Positions 57,377 through 64,000 of a stretch of 64,000 nucleotides of DNA are shown here, in pieces (position 1 is the first letter of the stretch; every line of letters begins with the position of its first letter). The DNA is from Tatumella saanichensis (GTDB lineage Bacteria > Pseudomonadota > Gammaproteobacteria > Enterobacterales > Enterobacteriaceae): NCBI RefSeq assembly GCF_000439375.1, contig NZ_ATMI01000056.1, positions 29,746-93,745 of the forward strand. Direction: 5' to 3'. The translations under genes and the position numbers were made by a program. The notes beneath the pieces are model-generated. The model was not told where the DNA came from. It saw nothing but the letters and a program-made list of their open reading frames with translations, and searched no databases.

Positions 57377-58507
57377 TTACAGCTGGAAGTCATCAAAGTC
57401 GTTGGCCCCAACTTCGGAGTCGATCTGACCAACCAGATAAGAGCTGACTTCTACTTCCTGTGGTGCCACCTGCACGTTATCCGATACCAGCCATGAATTG
57501 ATCCACGGGATCGGGTTAGAACGGGTCTGGAAAGGCAGATCCAAGCCTACTGCGTGCATACGAATATTAGTGATATATTCGATGTACTGGCAGAGAATAT
57601 CTTTGTTCAGACCGATCATTGAACCGTCGCGGAACAGGTATTCTGCCCACTCTTTTTCCTGGATAGCCGCCTTTTTAAACAGCTCGTAGCACTGTTCCTG
57701 ACATTCGGCGGCAATCTCTTTCATCTCCGGATCGTCTTCACCACTGCGCATCAGGTTCAGCATATGCTGAGTACCGGTCAAGTGCAGGGCTTCATCACGG
57801 GCGATCAGGCGGATAATTTTCGCGTTCCCTTCCATCAATTCGCGTTCCGCAAACGCAAAGGAACAGGCAAAACTGACGTAGAAGCGGATCGCTTCCAGGG
57901 CGTTGACACTCATCAGGCACAGATAAAGTTGCTTTTTGAGGGCTCGCAGGCTGACGACCACCTCATTACCCGCCACCTGATGGGTGCCTTCACCCAGCAG
58001 ATGCCAGTAGTAGGTCATCTGGATTAGGTCATCGTAGTAACCGGTGATATCTTCGGCACGTTTGAGGATCTGCTCATTGGTGACAATATCGTCAAACACC
58101 AGTGCTGGGTCGTTGACGATATTGCGGATAATGTGCGTGTAAGAGCGCGAGTGGATGGTCTCGGAGAATGACCAGGTTTCGATCCAGGTTTCCAGTTCCG
58201 GGATCGACACCAGTGGCAACAGTGCCACGTTCGGGCTGCGGCCTTGGATCGAATCCAGCAGGGTCTGGTATTTCAAGTTACTGATAAATATGTGCTTTTC
58301 GTGCTCCGGCAGCGACTGGTAGTCGATACGGTCACGGGCAACGTCAACTTCTTCCGGACGCCAGAAGAAGGAGAGCTGTTTTTCGATCAGCTTTTCAAAA
58401 ATGTCGTATTTTTGTTGGTCATAACGGGCAACGTTGACCGACTGGCCAAAGAACATCGGTTCTTTGAGCTGGTCATTTTTGTTCTGAGAAAATGTAGTAT
58501 AGGCCAT
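57377..58507 (-). CDS. nrdB: NrdB, class Ia ribonucleoside-diphosphate reductase beta subunit
   Basis: Holds the diiron centre and the stable tyrosyl radical that starts catalysis in NrdA. 376 residues as in E. coli. Ligands and radical region: [18 protein letters not shown] (Glu, His, radical Tyr122) and [14 protein letters not shown] (Glu, His). The C-terminal tail [13 protein letters not shown] is the NrdA-docking peptide. Confidence 0.98.
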   Translation of the reverse strand: MAYTTFSQNKNDQLKEPMFFGQSVNVARYDQQKYDIFEKLIEKQLSFFWRPEEVDVARDRIDYQSLPEHEKHIFISNLKYQTLLDSIQGRSPNVALLPLVSIPELETWIETWSFSETIHSRSYTHIIRNIVNDPALVFDDIVTNEQILKRAEDITGYYDDLIQMTYYWHLLGEGTHQVAGNEVVVSLRALKKQLYLCLMSVNALEAIRFYVSFACSFAFAERELMEGNAKIIRLIARDEALHLTGTQHMLNLMRSGEDDPEMKEIAAECQEQCYELFKKAAIQEKEWAEYLFRDGSMIGLNKDILCQYIEYITNIRMHAVGLDLPFQTRSNPIPWINSWLVSDNVQVAPQEVEVSSYLVGQIDSEVGANDFDDFQL

Positions 58508-58559
58508 CAGGAAACATCCGATTAGTACAGGCTGACGTTTCAGCGGTTAACGAACTGGA

Positions 58560-58584
58560 GCCAAGGCGCGGATAGCGCCTTGGC
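58560..58584. repeat. hairpin in the nrdA-nrdB gap
   Basis: GCCAAGGCGC (58560-58569) pairs perfectly with GCGCCTTGGC (58575-58584) around GGATA. No U tract on the minus strand, so it is more likely an mRNA stability element setting NrdA/NrdB levels than a terminator. Confidence 0.6.
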
Positions 58585-58592
58585 GGAAAGAG

Positions 58593-60872
58593 TTAGATCT
58601 TGCAGGCGCCGCCTTCACAGCCGTCATCTGCCGGGGCCAGATCATCCTGAGAGTCTTCTGCTCCGTCACGGGTGTTCTGGTAGTAAAGGGTTTTCACACC
58701 AAACTTATAGGCCGTCAGCAGGTCTTTCAGCAGCTGCTTCATCGGCACCTTACCGTTGCTGAAACGGGAAGGATCATAGTTGGTATTCGCCGAAATTGAC
58801 TGATCGACGAACTTCTGCATCAGCCCGACCAGCTGCAGATAACCGTCGTTGGACGGCATATCCCACAGTAACTCGTACTGATCTTTCAAGTTTTCGTAAT
58901 CCGGCACCACTTGACGAAGGATCCCGTCTTTCGATGCTTTGATGCTGACGTGTCCGCGTGGCGGTTCAATGCCGTTGGTGGCGTTAGAAATCTGCGAGGA
59001 GGTTTCTGACGGCATCAGGGCAGACAGCGTAGAGTTACGCAGGCCGTGGGTTTTGATTGACTCACGTAGCGTTTCCCAATCCAAGTGCAGTGGCTCGGTG
59101 GTGATCGCATTCAGGTCTGCTTTATAAGTGTCGATCGGCAGTACGCCGGCCGCATAGGTGGTTTCACTGAACCACGGGCAAGCGCCTTGCTCTATCGCCA
59201 GTTCGTTAGAGGCTTTCAGCAGGTAATACTGAATTGCCTCAAATGTTTTGTGGGTCAGGTTGTTGGCGCTGCCATCGGAATAACGGACTCCGTGTTTTGC
59301 CAAGTAGTAGGCGAAGTTAATCACACCAATACCCAGGGTACGGCGCCCCATGGCACCGCGCTGTGCAGCGGGGATTGGGTAATCTTGATAGTCTAACAGC
59401 GCATCCAGGGCACGGACTGCCAGTACCGACAATTCTTCCAGTTCGTTCAGGTCACTGATCGCCCCTAGGTTGAACGCCGACAGGGTGCAGAGTGCAATCT
59501 CACCGTTTTCATCGTTGACGTCTTCCAGCGGACGGGTTGGCAGCGCGATCTCCAGACACAGGTTAGACTGACGAACCGGCGCAATCACTGGGTCAAACGG
59601 GCTGTGGGTATTACAGTGGTCAACGTTCTGGATATAGATACGGCCGGTGGAGGCACGTTCTTGCATCATCAGAGAGAACAGCTCTACAGCCTTAATACGC
59701 TGTTTACGAATGTTGCTGTCCTGCTCGTACTGGGTGTACAGACGTTCGAACTCAGCCTGATCGGCAAAGAACGCATCGTACAGGCCCGGTACATCGGACG
59801 GACTGAACAGGGTAATGTCTTCACCTTTGAGCAGACGCTGATACATCAGCTTGTTTAGCTGTACGCCGTAATCCATATGACGGACACGGTTACCTTCTAC
59901 CCCACGGTTGTTTTTCAGGACCAGCAGGCTTTCCACCTCCAGGTGCCACAGTGGATAGAATAGGGTAGCCGCACCGCCACGCACGCCGCCTTGCGAACAG
60001 GATTTTACTGCAGTCTGGAAGTGCTTGTAGAAAGGAATACAGCCGGTATGGAAAGCTTCACCGCCACGGATCGGGCTGCCCAGCGCGCGGATACGGCCAG
60101 CGTTGATACCAATACCAGCACGCTGAGAGACGTATTTGACGATGGCACTGGAGGTCGCATTGATGGAATCCAGGCTATCACCACACTCGATCAGTACGCA
60201 GGAGCTGAACTGACGGGTTGGGGTACGCACACCGGCCATGATTGGCGTCGGCAGTGAAATCTTAAAGGTGGATACCGCATCATAGAAGCGCTTGATGTAA
60301 TCAAGACGGGTATCACGCGGGTACGCGGAGAACAGGCAAGCCGCCACTAGGATATACAGGAACTGCGCGCTTTCATAGATCTCACCGTTTACACGGTTCT
60401 GCACCAGGTATTTGCCTTCTAACTGCTTCACGGCAGCATAAGAGAAGTTCATATCACGCCAGTGGTCGATAAACCCGTCCATCTCGGCGAACTCTTCTTC
60501 GCTGTAGTCTTCCAGCAGATGTGCGTCGTATTTACCACGCTCAACCATGGATTTGACATGATCCAGCAGGGCCGGTGGTTCGAAGCAACCGTAGGCTTTT
60601 TTACGCAGGTGGAAGATAGCCAGACGTGCGGCCAGGTATTGATAATCCGGCGCATCGCGGGAAATCAAATCGGCAGCAGCTTTGATGATGGTTTCATGAA
60701 TATCAGAGGTTTTGATGCCTTCATAAAACTGGATGTGCGAGCGCAGCTCAACTTGGGAAACCGAGACATTGTGAAGACCTTCCGCTGCCCAATCGAGTAC
60801 TCGGTGTATCTTATCGAGGTTAATTCGTTCTTGGCTTCCATCGCGCTTTGTGACGAGCAGACTTTGATTCAT
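58593..60872 (-). CDS. nrdA: NrdA, class Ia ribonucleoside-diphosphate reductase alpha subunit
   Basis: Catalytic subunit reducing all four NDPs to dNDPs. 759 residues (E. coli 761). N-terminal ATP-cone, about residues 5-95 (VTKRDGSQERINLDKIHRVL), then the catalytic barrel with the redox cysteines in FSSCVLIECGD and ALCTLSAFNLGA, the thiyl-radical Cys in SNLCLEIALPT, and the C-terminal shuttle pair in CEGGACKI. An ATP-cone implies dATP feedback inhibition. The upstream region has DnaA boxes and NrdR-like palindromes. Confidence 0.98.
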   Translation of the reverse strand: MNQSLLVTKRDGSQERINLDKIHRVLDWAAEGLHNVSVSQVELRSHIQFYEGIKTSDIHETIIKAAADLISRDAPDYQYLAARLAIFHLRKKAYGCFEPPALLDHVKSMVERGKYDAHLLEDYSEEEFAEMDGFIDHWRDMNFSYAAVKQLEGKYLVQNRVNGEIYESAQFLYILVAACLFSAYPRDTRLDYIKRFYDAVSTFKISLPTPIMAGVRTPTRQFSSCVLIECGDSLDSINATSSAIVKYVSQRAGIGINAGRIRALGSPIRGGEAFHTGCIPFYKHFQTAVKSCSQGGVRGGAATLFYPLWHLEVESLLVLKNNRGVEGNRVRHMDYGVQLNKLMYQRLLKGEDITLFSPSDVPGLYDAFFADQAEFERLYTQYEQDSNIRKQRIKAVELFSLMMQERASTGRIYIQNVDHCNTHSPFDPVIAPVRQSNLCLEIALPTRPLEDVNDENGEIALCTLSAFNLGAISDLNELEELSVLAVRALDALLDYQDYPIPAAQRGAMGRRTLGIGVINFAYYLAKHGVRYSDGSANNLTHKTFEAIQYYLLKASNELAIEQGACPWFSETTYAAGVLPIDTYKADLNAITTEPLHLDWETLRESIKTHGLRNSTLSALMPSETSSQISNATNGIEPPRGHVSIKASKDGILRQVVPDYENLKDQYELLWDMPSNDGYLQLVGLMQKFVDQSISANTNYDPSRFSNGKVPMKQLLKDLLTAYKFGVKTLYYQNTRDGAEDSQDDLAPADDGCEGGACKI

Positions 60873-60925
60873 GTCGCGGTTACCTTTCTATGCATGAGTA
60901 TCAGTGAGTTACATATTTCACGTAC

Positions 60926-60964
60926 TTATGCACAGTTTTTCATTGTGAATAAAACTGTGGATAA
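60926..60964. promoter_or_regulatory. pair of inverted DnaA boxes upstream of nrdA
   Basis: TTATGCACA (60926-60934, plus strand) and the exact consensus TTATCCACA (60956-60964, minus strand) face each other 54-92 bp upstream of nrdA. E. coli nrdA also has two DnaA boxes that tie dNTP supply to replication initiation. Confidence 0.75.
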
Positions 60965-61000
60965 GCACTACATGTAGGGGGTGGTTATAAAATATATAAC
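60965..61000. promoter_or_regulatory. NrdR-box-like palindromes upstream of nrdA
   Basis: GCACTACATGTAGGGG (60965-60980, with the perfect core CTACATGTAG) is close to the 16-bp NrdR consensus ACACwATATATwGTGT in layout. A second inverted repeat, GTTATA-N5-TATAAC (60984-61000), follows, about two helical turns centre to centre. NrdR binding is inferred. Confidence 0.5.
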
Positions 61001-61307
61001 AAGATAGGGTTTATTTTAGTGAGATCCGGCGCTGACACAAGAGGAAATATTGATGACAAAATGGGTTGTTTTTTTCTGATTTTTTCGCAGCCCGCATCAT
61101 TACAGGCATCTCATGATGTCAATCCGTTACGGAAAAAATTTCTTTTTTGATCTGGTCGATGTTTTTTCACTCACAGGGAGAACTTGGCACTCTGATCCGC
61201 TGGCGAGGAGGATTAAAAAAGGCACAATATGTGTTTTTTTTTGCCGGCAGCCCTCTTTTTACAGGTTGCCGGCGTGCAATAGCCGCATAACGGATTGCGG
61301 CGACGGG

Positions 61308-62033
61308 TTAGCCTGGATGACGGGTATGGATCATATAATTGACGTCCACACCGCGTCCCAGACGGAACTGGTTGGTTAACGGATTATAGTGCAGACCGAT
61401 CATCCCCTGTTCTTGAAGTGGGGTCTCATCCACCCAGTTCAGCAACTCTGCGGGACGGATAAACTTTTTCACGTCATGGGTACCACGCGGCACCATACGT
61501 AAAACGTATTCTGCGCCAAACACCGCCATCAGCCAAGCTTTCGGATTGCGGTTGATGGTTGAGAAAAACACATGGCCACCGGGTTTTACCAGTCGGGCGC
61601 AGGCCTTTACCACCGATTCTGGGTCCGGCACGTGCTCCAGCATCTCCATACAGGTGACCACATCATAGTGACCGGCGGCTTCACTGGCGTGTTCCTCAAC
61701 GGTTTTCTGGATGTAGTCCACAGTGACTCCGGCTTCTAGGGCGTGTAGACGGGCGACTTCCAGCGGGTCGGCCCCCATATCCAAACCGGTGACCTCAGCA
61801 CCTTCACGGGCCATGCTTTCCGCGAGGATCCCGCCGCCACAACCGACATCGAGCACTTTTTTACCAAATAATCCCTGGCTGTGCTGACTGATATAGCCCA
61901 GACGCAGCGGGTTAATGCGGTGCAGGGGTTTAAACTCTCCTTCTAAATCCCACCAGCGGGAGGCGACCGCTTCAAACTTGGCGATTTCCTGGTCATCGAC
62001 GTTGCGTGGTTGCTCCGGTGAAGGCTTATTCAT
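61308..62033 (-). CDS. ubiG: UbiG, ubiquinone biosynthesis O-methyltransferase
   Basis: Catalyses both O-methylations in ubiquinone synthesis. 241 residues (E. coli 240). SAM motif [22 protein letters not shown] near residue 60, post-motif [17 protein letters not shown] and the motif III region [15 protein letters not shown]. The N-terminal [19 protein letters not shown] is diagnostic. Divergent from gyrA. Confidence 0.98.
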   Translation of the reverse strand: MNKPSPEQPRNVDDQEIAKFEAVASRWWDLEGEFKPLHRINPLRLGYISQHSQGLFGKKVLDVGCGGGILAESMAREGAEVTGLDMGADPLEVARLHALEAGVTVDYIQKTVEEHASEAAGHYDVVTCMEMLEHVPDPESVVKACARLVKPGGHVFFSTINRNPKAWLMAVFGAEYVLRMVPRGTHDVKKFIRPAELLNWVDETPLQEQGMIGLHYNPLTNQFRLGRGVDVNYMIHTRHPG

Positions 62034-62152
62034 AACTCACTACTCCTGACGAAATTTTCCCGAGTATAAACGCTTACAGGGCTGGCGGCATCCTTCGTAT
62101 TCATTCAGGCAGAACTAATCCCCGGTGAAGGTGCATCGTAGGGTGAAAATGT

Positions 62153-62161
62153 GATATGATT
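62153..62161 (+). promoter_or_regulatory. extended -10 promoter of gyrA
   Basis: TGATATGAT (TGn plus TATGAT) lies 44 bp upstream of the gyrA start; no clear -35 at 17-bp spacing. E. coli gyrA also has a TATGAT -10 and is induced by loss of supercoiling. Confidence 0.6.
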
Positions 62162-62204
62162 TGCGACCTTAACAGTCGGCAATATCTAGAGGGATATCGG
62201 CTCC

Positions 62205-64000
62205 ATGAGCGACTTAGCAAGAGAAATCACACCGGTTAATATTGAGGAAGAATTAAAAAATTCTTATCTCGATTACGCCATGTCGGTCATCGTTGGCCGT
62301 GCATTACCCGATGTCCGCGATGGTCTGAAACCAGTCCACCGCCGTGTACTGTTTGCCATGAGCGAACTGGGTAATGACTGGAACAAAGCCTACAAAAAAT
62401 CAGCCCGTGTTGTCGGGGATGTGATCGGTAAGTATCACCCACACGGTGATTCCGCGGTCTACGACACCATTGTACGTATGGCTCAACCGTTTTCACTGCG
62501 CTATATGCTGGTGGACGGACAGGGTAACTTCGGTTCGATTGATGGCGATTCCGCGGCAGCGATGCGTTACACCGAAGTGCGTATGGCCAAAATTGCCCAT
62601 GAGCTGTTGGCAGACTTGGACAAAGAAACCGTCGATTTTGTCCCTAACTACGACGGCACCGAACAGATCCCTGAAGTTCTGCCGACCAAAGTGCCTAATC
62701 TACTGGTCAACGGCTCGTCAGGGATTGCGGTCGGCATGGCCACCAACATTCCGCCGCACAACCTCAGTGAAGTGATCGATGGCTGCTTAGCCTATATCGA
62801 CGATGAAGACATCAGCGTCGAAGGTCTGATGGAACACATTCCCGGACCCGATTTCCCAACCGCTGCCATTATCAATGGCCGCCGTGGGATCGAAGAAGCG
62901 TACCGTACCGGTCGGGGTAAAATTTATATCCGTGGTCGCGGCGAAGTAGAAACTGACCCGAAAACCGGTCGCGAAACGATTATCGTGCATGAAATCCCGT
63001 ATCAGGTAAACAAAGCACGACTGATCGAAAAAATCGCTGAACTGGTGAAAGAGAAGCGTCTTGAAGGGATCAGTGCACTGCGCGACGAGTCCGACAAAGA
63101 TGGCATGCGTATTGTTATCGAGATCAAACGCGACGCGGTCGGTGAAGTGGTACTGAACAACCTCTATTCACTGACCCAATTACAGGTCTCTTTCGGCATT
63201 AATATGGTTGCTCTGCATCAGGGACAGCCAAAGATTATGGCCCTGAAAGAGATCCTCGAAGCCTTTGTCCGTCACCGTCGTGAAGTGGTGACCCGTCGTA
63301 CCATTTACGAATTACGTAAAGCCCGTGATCGCGCCCATATCTTGGAAGGGCTGGCTGTTGCACTGGCGAATATCGATCCGGTGATTGAACTGATCCGTCG
63401 TGCGCCTTCACCGGCAGAAGCCAAGGCGGGACTGGTATCCACGCCATGGCAGCTGGGTAACGTCGCGGCGATGCTGGAAAAAGCCGGTGATGATGCCGCC
63501 CGTCCAGAGTGGCTGGAGCCAGAATTTGGCATCCGTGACGGTGCTTACTACCTGACCGAGCAGCAGGCTCAGGCGATCCTCGATCTGCGTCTGCAGAAAC
63601 TGACCGGCATGGAACATGAGAAACTGCTGGACGAATACAAGCGGTTGCTGGAGGAGATCGCTGCACTGATCTTTATCCTGCAGGACTCTGACCGTCTGAT
63701 GGAAGTGATCCGTGAAGAGCTGGTGGCAGTGCGTGAACAGTTCGGTGATAAACGCCGTACCGAAATCACCGCCAACAGTGCTGATATTAATATCGAAGAC
63801 CTGATCAACCAAGAAGATGTTGTCGTGACCTTGTCTCATCAGGGCTATGTGAAATACCAGCCACTGACGGATTACGAAGCTCAACGCCGTGGCGGTAAAG
63901 GGAAATCTGCTGCCCGTATTAAAGAAGAAGACTTTATCGATCGCCTGCTGGTGGCTAACACCCATGATACCATCCTGTGCTTCTCAAGCCGTGGCCGTCT
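62205..64000 (+). CDS. gyrA: GyrA, DNA gyrase subunit A (3' truncated)
   Basis: Breakage-reunion subunit of gyrase. The frame is open from the ATG at 62205 to the window end, giving the first 598 residues of about 875. Catalytic Tyr122 is in [10 protein letters not shown]; the winged-helix and tower domains and the LRLQKLTG coiled-coil region are present, and the last part enters the C-terminal beta-pinwheel ([10 protein letters not shown] is the GyrA box). Ser83 and Asp87 of the quinolone-resistance region ([13 protein letters not shown]) are wild type. GAGGG lies 11 bases upstream of the start. The missing C-terminus is due to the window edge only. Confidence 0.97.
   Translation, partial: MSDLAREITPVNIEEELKNSYLDYAMSVIVGRALPDVRDGLKPVHRRVLFAMSELGNDWNKAYKKSARVVGDVIGKYHPHGDSAVYDTIVRMAQPFSLRYMLVDGQGNFGSIDGDSAAAMRYTEVRMAKIAHELLADLDKETVDFVPNYDGTEQIPEVLPTKVPNLLVNGSSGIAVGMATNIPPHNLSEVIDGCLAYIDDEDISVEGLMEHIPGPDFPTAAIINGRRGIEEAYRTGRGKIYIRGRGEVETDPKTGRETIIVHEIPYQVNKARLIEKIAELVKEKRLEGISALRDESDKDGMRIVIEIKRDAVGEVVLNNLYSLTQLQVSFGINMVALHQGQPKIMALKEILEAFVRHRREVVTRRTIYELRKARDRAHILEGLAVALANIDPVIELIRRAPSPAEAKAGLVSTPWQLGNVAAMLEKAGDDAARPEWLEPEFGIRDGAYYLTEQQAQAILDLRLQKLTGMEHEKLLDEYKRLLEEIAALIFILQDSDRLMEVIREELVAVREQFGDKRRTEITANSADINIEDLINQEDVVVTLSHQGYVKYQPLTDYEAQRRGGKGKSAARIKEEDFIDRLLVANTHDTILCFSSRGR

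Larger units (their letters stand above)
60873..61307. other. nrdA control region and ubiG 3' flank
   Basis: No gene. From nrdA outward: two DnaA boxes (60926-60964), two AT-rich palindromes (60965-61000), then non-coding DNA. At 61243-61273 a 10-bp stem (GCCGGCAGCC with GGTTGCCGGC) lies beside nine T, but the T run precedes it on the plus strand and reads A on the minus strand, so it is not a terminator for ubiG. Confidence 0.6.

Noticed and set aside
60462..60977. 171-codon plus-strand frame over the nrdA 5' end
   Set aside because: Antisense to the nrdA ATP-cone and crossing its promoter; no domain and no ribosome binding site.
63408..63965. 185-codon minus-strand frame at the window end
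   Set aside because: Lies within the gyrA coding region on the opposite strand; gyrA is the real gene.
1..64000. Hidden mobile island, prophage, CRISPR array or defence system
   Set aside because: No integrase, transposase, phage, Cas, toxin-antitoxin or restriction gene is seen, no evenly spaced repeats, and gene order is mostly that of the enterobacterial core chromosome.

Overview
This window is a continuous piece of an Enterobacterales chromosome. Almost every gene has a close E. coli counterpart, and long stretches keep the E. coli order: prmB-aroC-mepA-yfcA-epmC-yfcL-mnmC/fabB, then flk, pdxB-usg-truA-dedA-accD-folC-dedD-cvpA-purF-ubiX, hisJQMP, yfcD, pta-ackA, yfbV/yfbR, alaA/lrhA, the complete 13-gene nuo operon (fused nuoCD), and yfaY/yfaE-nrdB-nrdA, ubiG/gyrA. 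Protein divergence from E. coli is clear but moderate. An Erwiniaceae-type enterobacterium (Pantoea/Erwinia/Tatumella-like) is my guess; genus cannot be fixed by reading alone. The first gene (prmB) is cut at its 5' end and the last (gyrA) at its 3' end. I see no rRNA or tRNA genes, insertion sequences, prophage genes or CRISPR arrays.

Layout. 1-7.9 kb: translation-factor methylation, chorismate synthase, murein endopeptidase, a TSUP permease, EF-P hydroxylase, tRNA U34 modification and fabB with tandem FadR/FabR operators. 7.9-13.6 kb is the most accessory part: an unexplained 490-bp gap, the MFS protein YfcJ, a MocR-type regulator divergent from a rhodanese-like protein, the flagellar factor Flk and an EamA transporter. 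13.8-23.7 kb: PLP synthesis (pdxB), tRNA pseudouridylation, fatty-acid and folate synthesis, cell-division SPOR protein DedD, PurR-controlled cvpA-purF and ubiX. 23.9-27.0 kb: a basic amino-acid ABC importer with a sigma-54-like promoter and only one binding protein. 27.2-35.9 kb: Nudix YfcD, the acetate switch pta-ackA, YfbV, a YfbR with an altered HD motif, AlaA and LrhA, the last two separated by 0.9 kb of AT-rich, structured DNA. 36.3-51.4 kb: respiratory complex I. 51.5-57.1 kb is shuffled relative to E. coli: a cold-shock-domain protein with an extra C-terminal domain, Blc, a LysE-family exporter, ElaA, OpgD and YfaY. 57.1-60.9 kb: class Ia ribonucleotide reductase with its ferredoxin and a DnaA/NrdR-type control region. 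The end holds ubiG and gyrA.

Functionally the window links central metabolism (acetate node, pyruvate-alanine transamination, complex I, ubiquinone synthesis by UbiX and UbiG) with precursor synthesis (chorismate, PLP, purine, folate, malonyl-CoA, dNTPs) and motility control (Flk, LrhA). I did not find a convincing undescribed system. The best leads are the MocR/rhodanese pair with a twin direct repeat between them, the YfbR homologue whose HD doublet reads His-Glu, the two-domain cold-shock protein, the structured lrhA leader, and an unassigned perfect palindrome upstream of ackA.
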